Shown: positions 1 through 9,589 of the stretch, in pieces | Layout of the letters: every line of letters starts with the position of its first letter | Numbering within the stretch: the stretch's first letter is position 1 | Assembly (NCBI RefSeq): GCF_040833965.1 | Contig: NZ_CP162144.1 | Location: 1-64,000 of the forward strand | Length of the DNA: 64,000 bases | Reading direction: 5' to 3' | DNA from: Leptospira sp. WS39.C2 | GTDB taxonomy: Bacteria > Spirochaetota > Leptospiria > Leptospirales > Leptospiraceae | Notes under the pieces: model-generated | The model's input: only the letters and a program-made list of their open reading frames with translations | Database searches by the model: none | Told to the model about the DNA's origin: nothing | Program-made: the position numbers and the translations under genes

Positions 1-406
1 CACCTATGCATCCACAAAAGCCACTTCTGGCACAGTGGGAGTTGTAGGTTCCGCTGCCTCATTTGGAACAGGTGTTGGCTATGGAGTATACCAAGTAACA
101 AAAGCTGTCGGTGTACCAACAGGTGTTGGCGTTGGTACTGGGATTGTGTTAAGTTACGAATTTATGGTCCAAATTTCTGCACACTCCATCTTAGCCGTTT
201 CGGACTGTACCTATTTAGTGTTATCCCTTGAAGGTGGGAAATGGGTTGTTTATGGAGTGAAAGATAACTCGAAAAAAGCATCTCGTTTGCTTTCAGGCGC
301 TGTTGTAGATTTGGATCAGATCCGAAAAGAAGGTGGAACGATAGTAAAAGTTCCAATGGAACCTGGTGAAGTTGAAAAAATACTAGGTAAAAAAAAGAAA
401 AAATAA
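1..406 (+). CDS. Hypothetical protein, 5' end outside window
   Basis: The reading frame is open from the first bases of the window (from base 2) with no stop upstream, so this is the 3' part of a longer gene. A GTG at base 35 is inside the frame and need not be the start. The visible part has a glycine/valine/threonine-rich stretch (first ~50 residues) that could be a membrane or glycine-zipper-like segment, then a short hydrophilic domain and a lysine-rich tail (GKKKKK). I do not recognise the family. The stop lies 11 bases before the diguanylate cyclase gene, so the two may be co-transcribed. Confidence 0.6.
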   Translation, partial: TYASTKATSGTVGVVGSAASFGTGVGYGVYQVTKAVGVPTGVGVGTGIVLSYEFMVQISAHSILAVSDCTYLVLSLEGGKWVVYGVKDNSKKASRLLSGAVVDLDQIRKEGGTIVKVPMEPGEVEKILGKKKKK

Positions 407-417
407 ACGATAGGTGA

Positions 418-1314
418 ATGTCAGATCTACTTAAAAACATCCTAATCATTGAAGATTCTGATCTTCAAAGGAAACTATTGAGTAGATGGGTTTCCAAAAA
501 TGGGTACGCCCCAATCGAAGCTGTGACAATTTCTGATGCTCGCGAGAAAATCTTAGCTGAGAACATCGATGTTGTTTTATTAGATTGGGAATTACCAGAT
601 GGAACAGGCATTGACTTAATATCAGACATTTTATCTACATCTCCCGTGGGATGGCTTCCTATCATCATGGTAACTGGTCATACAGAACCCGAATATTTTA
701 AATTGGCGATAGAAGCTGGTGCAACAGATTACATAACTAAACCTGCAAAAGAAGTCGAGTTGTTAGCTCGAATTTTTAGCGCATTACGTATCAAGGCGTT
801 ACACGATCAACTTAGAGAAACTGCGATTCGTGATGTCATGACAAATCTATATAACCGACGTTATATGGAAGAACGTATTGAGCAAGAATTCCAAAGATGC
901 CGCAGGCACAAAAGTAATCTGTCTTTGGCAATGATTGATATTGATAAATTTAAAAATGTAAATGACACTTATGGTCATGAAGTCGGCGACTTGGTGATCA
1001 AACGACTTGCCAATGAGTTAAAGAGTAGTTTTCGAAAATCAGATATCATTTCTAGATTTGGTGGAGAAGAATTTGTTATTTTATTCCCAGAAACTGGAAT
1101 TGCTGATGCATGTAGAATCTTAGATAAAGTAAGAGAACTTGTTTCCAAAATCGAAATAAAATCAGATGCCAATGATAAGTTTAATTTTACATTTAGTGGA
1201 GGTGTAGCAGGAGGAGATTTGTCTGCTTTTGAAACAAATGCAGAATTGTTACGAATCGCTGATAAAAATTTATATGAAGCGAAATCATCTGGTCGCAATA
1301 AAATTGTATGTTAA
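418..1314 (+). CDS. Response regulator with GGDEF domain (diguanylate cyclase)
   Basis: A PleD-like protein of 298 residues predicted to make cyclic di-GMP when phosphorylated. The receiver domain (residues ~7-125) has the acidic pair E12/D13, phospho-acceptor D56 in LLDWELPDG, T86 and K108 followed by proline. The GGDEF domain (~135-298) has the active-site motif RFGGEEF, and an RKSD inhibitory I-site lies five residues before GGEEF, so product inhibition is expected. The ATG is preceded directly by AGGTGA, a good ribosome binding site. It is cytoplasmic. The cognate kinase is not adjacent; the nearest histidine kinase is about 3 kb downstream. Function is well supported by motifs; the signal is unknown. 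Confidence 0.93.
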   Translation: MSDLLKNILIIEDSDLQRKLLSRWVSKNGYAPIEAVTISDAREKILAENIDVVLLDWELPDGTGIDLISDILSTSPVGWLPIIMVTGHTEPEYFKLAIEAGATDYITKPAKEVELLARIFSALRIKALHDQLRETAIRDVMTNLYNRRYMEERIEQEFQRCRRHKSNLSLAMIDIDKFKNVNDTYGHEVGDLVIKRLANELKSSFRKSDIISRFGGEEFVILFPETGIADACRILDKVRELVSKIEIKSDANDKFNFTFSGGVAGGDLSAFETNAELLRIADKNLYEAKSSGRNKIVC

Positions 1315-1332
1315 ACATACCTATTTAATCCA

Positions 1333-2379
1333 TTGAATATAAATCACTCATTTTACCAACTTACACCTGATACAATTTTAAATGCCCTAGAGTCAATAGG
1401 TTATGAAACCACAGGTCGATATTATGTTTTAAACAGTGTTGAGAATCGTGTTTATGATGTCGAAACGTCAAATGCAGGGAGAATCGTTGTGAAATTCTAT
1501 CGACCGGGCAAATGGGATTACCATCAAATTATGGAAGAACATTCATTTTTGAATGAACTCGCTTTAGAAGAAATACCTGTTCTGTCTCCTACATCGATTA
1601 ACGAAAAATCTATATTTGATTGGAATGGAATTTATTTTGCGGTATGGCCTTTGCGGAATGGTAGGATTGTAGAAGAGATACAACAAAATGATTTAGAAAG
1701 AGTAGGAGCTTTGCTTGGCAGGATTCATTCGGTTGGGAAAAGAGGGAACATTCAAAATAGACCTACTTTAGACATCCCGAATTATGGGCTCTTGTCCTTA
1801 AATTATATATTAGAAAACAAATTCATAAAAAATGTATCTTTGGCGAATGAATACCAGAGAGATGCACTAAACGCTTTTAGCATATTTGAATCATTAGTGA
1901 AAGAATACCAAATCCCATTTCAAAGGATACATGGAGACTGCCATAAAGGGAATATATTAATCTCACCTGATGGCTTTAGTATATTAGATTTTGATGATTT
2001 TTTGAACGGACCTATCGTACAAGATTTTTGGATGTTATTACCTTTCGGTGAAATGGATCGAAAAAATGACTTATTCGATTTTTTTGTTGGATATACTATG
2101 TTTGCAGACTTCGATGAAAATTGGTTAAAGCTGATCGAACCTTTGCGTATCATTAGATTCATTCATTATGCAGCATGGATTGGAAAACGGTGGGAGGATC
2201 CATCGTTTCCTTCTTTATTCCCTCACTTTGGAACTGAAGAATATTGGTTAAAAGAAACTTTGGATCTAAAGAATGCTAATCGTGATTTAGAAGAGACTAA
2301 TATTAGTCCATCAACTAAGAATGGGGAAGTGGAACCAGAAATGACAAACAAGGATTTTTTCTGGGATTGGGAAAATTAG
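1333..2379 (+). CDS. srkA: SrkA/YihE-type stress response Ser/Thr kinase
   Basis: An aminoglycoside-phosphotransferase-fold protein kinase. Residues 200-207 (HGDCHKGN) form the catalytic loop and 219-222 (DFDD) the metal-binding segment, with a conserved VKFYRPGKWD near residue 55 holding the ATP-binding lysine. The length of 348 residues fits the family (about 330 in E. coli). In enterobacteria SrkA protects cells during stress by opposing toxin-mediated death; the role here is inferred. The best start is a TTG, since no ATG lies near the N-terminus of the conserved domain. The gene ends back-to-back with the methyltransferase on the other strand with no gap. The last ~45 residues are acidic and low in complexity. 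Confidence 0.85.
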   Translation: MNINHSFYQLTPDTILNALESIGYETTGRYYVLNSVENRVYDVETSNAGRIVVKFYRPGKWDYHQIMEEHSFLNELALEEIPVLSPTSINEKSIFDWNGIYFAVWPLRNGRIVEEIQQNDLERVGALLGRIHSVGKRGNIQNRPTLDIPNYGLLSLNYILENKFIKNVSLANEYQRDALNAFSIFESLVKEYQIPFQRIHGDCHKGNILISPDGFSILDFDDFLNGPIVQDFWMLLPFGEMDRKNDLFDFFVGYTMFADFDENWLKLIEPLRIIRFIHYAAWIGKRWEDPSFPSLFPHFGTEEYWLKETLDLKNANRDLEETNISPSTKNGEVEPEMTNKDFFWDWEN

Positions 2380-3168
2380 TTAATTTATCAAATGAGAAAG
2401 TGCCACTGCTAAAGCGTGAGAAACATTCAGTGAATCAATTTGGTTTTTCATGGGTATGTAACATAGAATATCTGATAAATGAAGTATTTCCTCTTCGATT
2501 CCATTTGCTTCATTTCCAATAATTAATACAATATTCTTTGGATTTTCTATTTCGCGGATTGTTTTCAGTTTCCCAGAAAGTGAATTTGTTTCTTTTGGAA
2601 GAGAGAGCGAAATGATACTTGATCCAGATCCTTTCAATTTTTTGATTTGGCCAACTAAGTCTGTTGTGTTCACCAAATTTAAATGAAATATTGCACCCAT
2701 AGAAACCCGGACTGATCTTCTCAGATAGGGGGAAGCAGATTTGGAATCAATGATTATGGTGCGTATTCCAAAGGCAGCAGCAGTACGTAGAATAGATCCA
2801 ATATTTTCACTGTCCATTATCGAATTGATAACTAAAATTGGATGTTCAAAGTTAAGATTTTTAGACCATCTTTGTTTTCCAATAGCCATAAATCCTTGGT
2901 GAACATGAAAACCAATGGTTTCTTCAAATACTGATTTATCTGCCACATAACAATGATTTTGATCTTTTAACTTTGATTCGATAATGGACTTGTGTTTTTC
3001 CCAATATTTTTCCGTACAAAAAACAGATTTAACCTCAATGTCTGAATTAAGTAACCTAACTGCCGTTCTTTCATGGTCAGCAATGAAATATTCCGAGTCT
3101 GATTCTTTGGACTTTAGCAGATGGTAATCTGTTAGTCTACTGTCGAGAGGGGATTGGATTATTTGCAT
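2380..3168 (-). CDS. TrmH-family (SpoU) RNA 2'-O-methyltransferase
   Basis: A SAM-dependent RNA ribose methyltransferase with the trefoil-knot (SPOUT) fold. The three family motifs are in order: NSIMDSENIGSILRTAAAFG (motif 1, N and R for catalysis), LIIGNEANGIEEE (motif 2) and IPMKNQIDSLNVSHALAVAL (motif 3). An N-terminal substrate-binding region of about 100 residues makes it the longer TrmH/TsnR type. Substrate (tRNA or 23S rRNA site) cannot be told from sequence. I chose the ATG at 3168 (MQIIQSPLD); a start 30 bases upstream at 3198 is also open. It converges with srkA. A GC-rich inverted repeat (CCACCC/GGGTGG) lies at the upstream edge. Confidence 0.88.
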   Translation of the reverse strand: MQIIQSPLDSRLTDYHLLKSKESDSEYFIADHERTAVRLLNSDIEVKSVFCTEKYWEKHKSIIESKLKDQNHCYVADKSVFEETIGFHVHQGFMAIGKQRWSKNLNFEHPILVINSIMDSENIGSILRTAAAFGIRTIIIDSKSASPYLRRSVRVSMGAIFHLNLVNTTDLVGQIKKLKGSGSSIISLSLPKETNSLSGKLKTIREIENPKNIVLIIGNEANGIEEEILHLSDILCYIPMKNQIDSLNVSHALAVALSHLIN

Positions 3169-3312
3169 TATGTCACATAGCTCCGAGAAAGCCCCCACCC
3201 TGAATTGGGTGGTGGAGGTGGGCTCGTGGGATTTCCTAAAAAACCTCTACCACAGATTCGAACTATTCTCAAGACTCTTATTTTAATTAAAAAAAATTTT
3301 AAACAAAAGTTC

Positions 3313-3849
3313 TTATTTTAGCAATTCATATTCAGACTGTACAAATCCATTAGAAAAACTTTCTGTTTTGCGATGTTTCAATTCAATGGCATGGTTCAAT
3401 TCACCAAATAGTGGAATCCCAGTTCCTAAGATGATTGGAATTTGTGTAATGGTAAGTTCATTTAACATAGACATGGTGAGAAAGGATTGAATTAATTTTC
3501 CACCATCTACATAAATATTTTTGAAATTATTCTTTATTAAATAATCTTTCAATTCTCCAAGAGGTTGATTGAATAATCTAACATCATGTTTCGTGTTTAA
3601 TTGATAATTTTTATTTTTGGAGATAACGATTATTGGAATTTCTAAATAAGGGTAGGGATCAAAACTCAAAACCTTTTCGTATGTAATTCTTCCCATTACA
3701 ATACAATCAATAGATTTCATGAATGACGAATAACCAAAATCTTCATTTTCTATATTGTACTGCTTTGGATGAAGCCAATCTATGGAACCGTCTTTTTTAG
3801 CAATAAAACCGTCAATACTTGTTGCAATATAAGATTTAAATGATATCAT
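3313..3849 (-). CDS. Dihydrofolate reductase/RibD C-terminal-like reductase
   Basis: A 178-residue protein of the DHFR-like RibD_C superfamily, which uses NADPH. Typical features are the N-terminal strand followed by SIDGFIAKKDGSIDWL, a central VMGRITYE segment and the glycine-rich IYVDGGKLIQSFL near residue 115, then IPIILGTGIPLFG. Many stand-alone members have no assigned substrate. The gene is divergent from a TetR-type regulator and its start codon lies one base from a 15-base palindrome, which suggests it is the target of that regulator. No ribosome binding site separates the palindrome from the ATG, so the transcript may be leaderless. Confidence 0.85.
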   Translation of the reverse strand: MISFKSYIATSIDGFIAKKDGSIDWLHPKQYNIENEDFGYSSFMKSIDCIVMGRITYEKVLSFDPYPYLEIPIIVISKNKNYQLNTKHDVRLFNQPLGELKDYLIKNNFKNIYVDGGKLIQSFLTMSMLNELTITQIPIILGTGIPLFGELNHAIELKHRKTESFSNGFVQSEYELLK

Positions 3850-3850
3850 A

Positions 3851-3865
3851 TTCTACAGTGTAGAA
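3851..3865. promoter_or_regulatory. Palindromic operator between reductase and TetR regulator
   Basis: TTCTACAGTGTAGAA is a perfect 7-1-7 inverted repeat in the 29-base gap between the two divergent genes. Its size and place fit a TetR-family operator that controls both genes. The part read on the minus strand (TGTAGAAT) could double as a -10 element for the reductase. Confidence 0.6.
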
Positions 3866-3878
3866 ATTGTTTTAAAAA

Positions 3879-4418
3879 ATGAAAGAAAAAATTATAAAAA
3901 GATCCTTGGATTTTGTGAAAAAAGAAGGTTTAAATTCCTTTAGTATGCGAAAACTTGCGAGTCAATTGGCGATTGACCCAATGACAATATACTATTATTT
4001 CAAAAATAAAGAAGATTTGGTTTCCGAAATGGTTGAAGTCGTATTTGGAAAATTTGTAAATTCGCTTAATTCGAAAATACGAATTGGAAATGAAGATCGT
4101 CAGCTTCGTTTATTTTTAAGTGAATATCGAAATTTTTTTATTCAATATATGGAACTGTCTCTTTACTTAATCCATAGCTCAAAGAAAACTTACCCTTCAG
4201 TGGAACTTCTGAACCAATTACTTTTGAATTTGATTGTTTCGTTAAATCCGAAGATCAATCCGATAATTGTTAGAGACATTTTGATAGATTTTATTCATGG
4301 CAATGCTCTATCTTCTAAATTTCAATTTGAGAAAAAATCGAAAGCAGAGTCTTTGCGATTACACCAAACAAAGTTTCAAAAATCTATTCGTATTTTGATA
4401 AAACATTTGTTTCGTTAG
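3879..4418 (+). CDS. TetR-family transcriptional regulator
   Basis: The N-terminal ~50 residues form a TetR-type helix-turn-helix: FSMRKLASQLAIDPMTIYYYFKNKEDLVSEM is clear family sequence. The C-terminal half (to residue 179) is a helical ligand and dimer domain, closest in style to the TetR_C group that starts with the motif above and senses small molecules. It is divergent from the DHFR-like reductase and probably represses that gene and itself through the palindrome between them. Ligand unknown. No good Shine-Dalgarno sequence is visible before the ATG. Confidence 0.88.
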   Translation: MKEKIIKRSLDFVKKEGLNSFSMRKLASQLAIDPMTIYYYFKNKEDLVSEMVEVVFGKFVNSLNSKIRIGNEDRQLRLFLSEYRNFFIQYMELSLYLIHSSKKTYPSVELLNQLLLNLIVSLNPKINPIIVRDILIDFIHGNALSSKFQFEKKSKAESLRLHQTKFQKSIRILIKHLFR

Positions 4419-4578
4419 AATTTTTAGATCAGTAAATTCGGAGGAAATTTAAGTAATTCACCTAAGGAACGTTTTTCGTTGTCCAAAATTAGAATGATTA
4501 TTCTTGCCTAGCTATTAAAATGAGTTGCATTTGCTATTTCAAAATTAAGCTTATCTTTAGTTCTCGAATTCCTTTTAT

Positions 4579-6357
4579 ATGAACATAGACCCAAAAACAG
4601 TTGTATTCATCAATATAGTCGGATGTATTTTGATGTCAGGTGGGCTTTGGTTTGCCTCTGGTAAATATTTCAAACGGCTGAAATTTGTGAAAGCTTGGTC
4701 CCTTGTGTCATTATTACAAGCGTTTGGCTGGATTACCATGGGGGCTCTACGTGGACAAATTCCAGATTGGATTTCTATCAGTGTCGGGAATTCATTAATA
4801 TTTATTTCACTCGTATTTTATCATAGTATCATCTTAAATTTATTCGGTGAAAAACCACAATGGAAAGTCGGTTTAATTGCTGCTTTTATATTGTGTTTGT
4901 TGCTAATATTTCACCATTTTTCTTCTTTTCCGCAACAATATAGAATTTCAATTATTTCATTTGCCACAGGTATACAACTCTTAGTTACATCAAAGATTAT
5001 TTTTGATGCAAATAAAAAAGCCAAACTTACCAGTAATTTCAATTTTTATTTTTATTTGTTAAGTGGATTATTTTTGTTAGGTCGTTTTATAATTTACACA
5101 TTCACGGAAGTATCTGTTTCTCAAATTGCTTTTGGGAAAGGTCCTATTCAAGATATTACTTATTTATTTTTATACGTTACATCCGTATTAATGACATTTG
5201 GTTTTTTACTAATGTGTATTGACATCTTTATAAAAGGCCAAATTGAAAATGAAGAGAAGTATCGATTATTAGCTGAAAACTCAACGGATGTAATATGGGT
5301 CTGGAATTTTAGATTGAGTAAATTTACATATATAAGTCCATCTGTAACATCTATTACAGGTTATACTGTAAAAGAAGCAATTTCAAAACATCTTTCATCT
5401 ACATACTCTGAAAAATCATATTCTGAATTGATGAATTTGCTAGCTTCTCGATTGGAAGAATTTAAAATTAATAAACTAAAAATACCTTATACGTATGAGT
5501 TAGAACAATTTTGTAAAGATGGTACTACAATTTGGATAGAAGCTAATACTGTGTTTCAATTCAATTATAATGATGAAATTGAAATTTTGGGAGTCTCTCG
5601 TGATATAGACTCGAGAAAGAAGTCCGATCTTGAAAAAAACCGTTATTTTCAAGAATTGCAATTATTGAATTATACAAAAGATAAATTTTTTTCTATCATT
5701 GCTCATGACCTAAAAGGCCCGATAGGTGGGATGAATACATTTATTGGAATGATTTTAGAAGATTTGGAGAATCGTCCAATCAAAAGGACAAAAAATGATT
5801 TGAATATATTATACCAATCATCAGGTGAAGTTTATGCTTTATTAGAAAATTTATTAACTTGGGCAAGGTCACAAACTGAAGAAATATCTTTTATGCCTGA
5901 AACAATTTCAGTATATGGGATGGTTGAGACTGTCATTTCTTATGTTACCTTTATGATTCAGAACAAAGAAATACAAATTCAAAACTCAGTTGATAGAGAG
6001 GTAACTGCCTTTGCAGATGAAAAAATGTTAGAAACGATTCTGCGAAATTTAATCTCAAATGCAATCAAATATTCTCATATAGGTGGGAAAGTTATCATTA
6101 AATCAGAAAGTAATGTAAATCTGGTTACTATATCCGTTGAAGATTTTGGAACAGGAATTTCAGAAGAGATTCGAAATAATTTGTTTCGAATTGACTCTAA
6201 ACAAAAGAGTATGCCAGGTACCTTGGGAGAGAGAGGAACTGCTTTAGGTTTAATCCTTTGTAAGGAATTTATTGAAAAAAATGGGGGTAATATTAATGTA
6301 AAAAGTGAAGTAGGGGTAGGTTCAAAATTTTACTTCACTCTCCCCAAACAAAATTGA
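4579..6357 (+). CDS. PAS-domain membrane sensor histidine kinase
   Basis: A 592-residue kinase. Residues ~5-215 hold about seven hydrophobic segments, then a PAS domain (~222-350; NSTDVIWVWN at its start, DIDSRKKSD at its end). The HisKA domain has the phospho-acceptor H376 in IIAHDLKGPIGG. The ATPase domain has the N box NLISNAIKYS, G1 EDFGTGIS and G2 GTALGLILCKEF. No receiver domain is fused and no response regulator gene is adjacent, so it is an orphan kinase. The 160-base gap upstream is AT-rich with no clear site. It converges with the exporter operon with a 3-base gap. Confidence 0.9.
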   Translation: MNIDPKTVVFINIVGCILMSGGLWFASGKYFKRLKFVKAWSLVSLLQAFGWITMGALRGQIPDWISISVGNSLIFISLVFYHSIILNLFGEKPQWKVGLIAAFILCLLLIFHHFSSFPQQYRISIISFATGIQLLVTSKIIFDANKKAKLTSNFNFYFYLLSGLFLLGRFIIYTFTEVSVSQIAFGKGPIQDITYLFLYVTSVLMTFGFLLMCIDIFIKGQIENEEKYRLLAENSTDVIWVWNFRLSKFTYISPSVTSITGYTVKEAISKHLSSTYSEKSYSELMNLLASRLEEFKINKLKIPYTYELEQFCKDGTTIWIEANTVFQFNYNDEIEILGVSRDIDSRKKSDLEKNRYFQELQLLNYTKDKFFSIIAHDLKGPIGGMNTFIGMILEDLENRPIKRTKNDLNILYQSSGEVYALLENLLTWARSQTEEISFMPETISVYGMVETVISYVTFMIQNKEIQIQNSVDREVTAFADEKMLETILRNLISNAIKYSHIGGKVIIKSESNVNLVTISVEDFGTGISEEIRNNLFRIDSKQKSMPGTLGERGTALGLILCKEFIEKNGGNINVKSEVGVGSKFYFTLPKQN

Positions 6358-6360
6358 GAT

Positions 6361-7236
6361 TCATTCAGGGACAACTTTAGTTCCATTGGTGATCGAGTCT
6401 CCTGGATACAAAATTAAAGATTCACCTTCATTTAATCCTTCTTTGATCAGACTAGTTCCTTCACTCTGATATTCTAATTCGACAAATCGTAAGGTCGCTC
6501 TTTTCTTTTCCAAAATATAAACAGCCCATTTATCATCTTGTCTAAAAAGTGCTGAGCTAGGTACAATTATTGAATTTGGTTTTTCAAAGAGTATGATTTT
6601 ACATTCTAATTCATAACCATCTCCCATCCCACTTGGAGGATTAAATTCAATGGATATAGGTACTCTTTGTTCTTCGACACCTAGTGAAGATACTTTTGTA
6701 ATTGCAGCAGGTTCAATATTTGAGATTTTACCGGATAAAGTTTGTTCACCAAACCCGCTTATTTTGACAACATCATTTACAGTTAACTCAGGCATATCCT
6801 CAGTTAATATAAATGCAGCAATTTCAAGTTGAGTCAAATCTCCATAATCTAAAACCCTTTCGCCCATCGACACTGGGCCTGCACTTTCACGATAAATTTT
6901 TAATACTTGCCCATTTATAATAGCTTTCACGTTTTTTACAATATCCCAGTCAACGGTTAATAAAGTCATACCTTTGTGGACTTTGTCACCTGCGCGTAAT
7001 TCAATTCTACGCATAACACCATTGACAGGAGAATAAACTGTATATAATTCTTTAACTTTAGTTTTGCCTTGAACGGAAAGAATTTGTTGGTATGTGCCTT
7101 TTGTTACTTTAGTTATTTCAACTTGTTTTGGATTTTTCCTTAATAGAAAGAAGGATAAAATTATAAAAAGAACAATGCCTGTCGCAATTTTAAAATTTTT
7201 CGAATGAAATAATTCTTCTAAATTCAATTTTATCAT
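6361..7236 (-). CDS. HlyD/MacA-like periplasmic adaptor of an ABC exporter
   Basis: A 291-residue membrane-fusion protein. One N-terminal transmembrane helix (~17-33, FKIATGIVLFIILSFFLL) anchors it to the inner membrane. The body has the lipoyl half-motifs (PVNGVMRRIELRAGDKVHKG and INGQVLKIYRESAGPV), a beta-barrel and a membrane-proximal domain (IIVPSSALFRQDDKWAVYI). The helical hairpin that normally spans the periplasm is almost absent, since the two lipoyl halves are only about 40 residues apart. It is the last gene of the ABC operon, one base after the permease. No TolC gene is in the window. Substrate unknown. Confidence 0.82.
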   Translation of the reverse strand: MIKLNLEELFHSKNFKIATGIVLFIILSFFLLRKNPKQVEITKVTKGTYQQILSVQGKTKVKELYTVYSPVNGVMRRIELRAGDKVHKGMTLLTVDWDIVKNVKAIINGQVLKIYRESAGPVSMGERVLDYGDLTQLEIAAFILTEDMPELTVNDVVKISGFGEQTLSGKISNIEPAAITKVSSLGVEEQRVPISIEFNPPSGMGDGYELECKIILFEKPNSIIVPSSALFRQDDKWAVYILEKKRATLRFVELEYQSEGTSLIKEGLNEGESLILYPGDSITNGTKVVPE

Positions 7237-7237
7237 T

Positions 7238-9589
7238 TTATTCCCTTACCTTTAATACACTTAATAAATCCATTTTTTTTAGTTTTTGAAATACAATCAT
7301 AAAACTAATACCAGCAGTAAACAAAGCCAATAATATAGAATAATAATATGTAGAAGGATAAATTGTTGCTGGTATTTTGAAACCTTCCGTTTCATTGCTA
7401 TTTAAAATCAAATATGCAATTTGGTAACCAAAAATACAACCAATAGGAATTGCAAAAATGATTTTCCATGATAATTCCCAAGCAATGATTCCAAACACTT
7501 CCTTCAGTGAAAAACCGAGAATTCTTAAACTTCCGAGTTCATAAATTCTTTCTGAAAGTGTGATCATTGCAGTATTGTAAATTACACCTATTGAGATAAT
7601 CACTGTGAAGACTAATATGATTATAGAAGTAGATTGTAATGATCTTTGCATTACTTCTTGAAAACCCTGCAAGATAGCTGTTTTAGAAAAAAGCCCGATA
7701 ACCATAGGATCATCTTTAAGTTCGTTTATCAATTTAGATTCGGCTTTTGGATCTGTTTTCAAAAGTGAAACATTTATAAGGTTACCTTCATCCAGGATTC
7801 GATTTAAATATTCTCTATTGATGAATAAACCTTGTCCTAATATTTCATTTGCGAAAGCAGTTACTTGGATAGAAAATTTCTTTTTTTCACCATCTTGGGT
7901 TTCGATTTGAATTGTCTCTCCAATTTGAATTTTCATTTTTATTGCAAGTTCTTGGTTCATCAGAATTCCTGAAATAGGGATTTGGATGGGTTTCAAATTT
8001 TTACCTAATATTTTTCGTAGTTCTGAATATTGTGGAAGCCCTGTAAGAACAACATCTTTAGTTTTATTATTTTTTGTAATTTTAATTGGAATCGATCTTT
8101 GGCCTTCTACGATAAAAACTCCAGTTTTTTCTTTGAGTTCAAATAGAACTGAATCAGAGATTGGATTACGAAAAGATAACGTTAAAGATTCTCTTTGAAT
8201 GGTATTAAACTGCAAATCCAATAATGAACCAACAGTATCTTGAATGAAATTACCAATGATCATGATCATAATTGAAGTAGATAAGCCTAAAATAGTTAAT
8301 AAAGTGCGAATAGGTCTTTTGAACAAATTACGTAGAACCATCCTTTGGATCGTTTGCAAATGAGTGATCCAAGATTCCCAAAAGGCAATGGAATATTTTC
8401 CTGGTGGAGCAGGGCGCATTGCTTGAGCCGGATCTAATTTTATAATACTGAGTAATGAAAATATAGTTCCAATCCCTCCAATGAAAATTCCAAAAATCAA
8501 ACTAAACAACACTAGTGAAGGTGGAAAAATTGATTTTAGATGAGGGAATTTATAAAATTGACCATAAAGATTGGTCATTGCATTTCCTAATACAAAACCA
8601 ATTAAAATTCCAAGAATACTGCTGATACTAGTAATGAATGTGATGAGCTTTAAATAATGGAAGATTATTTGTTTTGAAGTATAACCAAGCGCGCGTAATG
8701 TTGCAATTTGCTCCCTTTCCTTAGATACCATTCGATTCGAAATTATATGTAGTAAAAATGCGGCAATTGCTAAGAAAATTCCAGGTAAAAATACGGCTGT
8801 AGTTCTTAATTGTCTAAATTCATCGTTTAAAAAGGAATCGGAAGGCAAAAACTTTCTTTCCTTTGCGCCAAGTCCTCCATAATCCTCTAAAATTGCATCT
8901 AATTCTTGTAATGTTTTTTTACGATCAAGTTCATTTTTTGTAAGTCGGAAAATGACTTGATTGAAGGATGCTTGAAAATCGAAATTTGTTTCAATTGCTT
9001 CTCGTTTCATCCAGAGAATTCCATAATGTTTGTCGTCTGGAAGAGGATTTCCTGGCCTAAATACATAAACAAATTCAGGTGATAATCCAATTCCAGTAAC
9101 TGTTAAAACTACTTTTTTACCACCTATGATAGAAGACAATTCTGCTCCAGGTTCCAAGGAATTCGCTATGGCAAAACTTTCACTAATGATAACGTCTTGA
9201 TTTTGTTTCGGTAAGGATCCTTTTTTTAGATAAATTGTATTAAGATTCTCAGACAATGAAAGTAGTTGGGCAGCAGAAGGGTAAACTTCGCCTGGGAAAT
9301 CTAAAACAATTTCTTTTGAAATTCTTGATTCGAAATGTGTAATGCCTTGTAATGCTGATATTTTTTTTTCTAAATAATTGGGTGCACGGTTTAAATATAC
9401 AAAACCATCACATAAACTTTGTTTGTTATAAAATTCATTTCTTGCTTCTAATAAAGAAAAATAAGAAGACCAAGATGCTGAAAAATAACTAAGGCCTGCT
9501 GCTATCACAAGACCAACAGTTATACCTTGCATTGAGATTGTCTTTAGATCTCGTAAAAGTTTTATATTAAGAGTTGATCCAATCACCAA
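7238..9589 (-). CDS. ABC transporter permease with two FtsX domains
   Basis: A 783-residue inner-membrane permease of the FtsX/MacB superfamily. There is one transmembrane helix near residue 22, a periplasmic domain, a three-helix FtsX unit (~270-385), a fourth helix around 430, a second periplasmic domain and a second FtsX unit (~655-783). This duplicated form occurs in exporters or mechanotransmission systems for peptides and lipoproteins. The ATG overlaps the last 7 bases of the ATPase gene, which indicates translational coupling. With the ATPase and adaptor it forms a complete inner-membrane tripartite pump component set. Substrate cannot be inferred. Confidence 0.88.
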   Translation of the reverse strand: MVIGSTLNIKLLRDLKTISMQGITVGLVIAAGLSYFSASWSSYFSLLEARNEFYNKQSLCDGFVYLNRAPNYLEKKISALQGITHFESRISKEIVLDFPGEVYPSAAQLLSLSENLNTIYLKKGSLPKQNQDVIISESFAIANSLEPGAELSSIIGGKKVVLTVTGIGLSPEFVYVFRPGNPLPDDKHYGILWMKREAIETNFDFQASFNQVIFRLTKNELDRKKTLQELDAILEDYGGLGAKERKFLPSDSFLNDEFRQLRTTAVFLPGIFLAIAAFLLHIISNRMVSKEREQIATLRALGYTSKQIIFHYLKLITFITSISSILGILIGFVLGNAMTNLYGQFYKFPHLKSIFPPSLVLFSLIFGIFIGGIGTIFSLLSIIKLDPAQAMRPAPPGKYSIAFWESWITHLQTIQRMVLRNLFKRPIRTLLTILGLSTSIMIMIIGNFIQDTVGSLLDLQFNTIQRESLTLSFRNPISDSVLFELKEKTGVFIVEGQRSIPIKITKNNKTKDVVLTGLPQYSELRKILGKNLKPIQIPISGILMNQELAIKMKIQIGETIQIETQDGEKKKFSIQVTAFANEILGQGLFINREYLNRILDEGNLINVSLLKTDPKAESKLINELKDDPMVIGLFSKTAILQGFQEVMQRSLQSTSIIILVFTVIISIGVIYNTAMITLSERIYELGSLRILGFSLKEVFGIIAWELSWKIIFAIPIGCIFGYQIAYLILNSNETEGFKIPATIYPSTYYYSILLALFTAGISFMIVFQKLKKMDLLSVLKVRE

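Noticed and set aside
3240..3275. TTCGAA-type T-loop-like sequence, possible tRNA
   Set aside because: The flanking stem does not pair and no acceptor stem is found.
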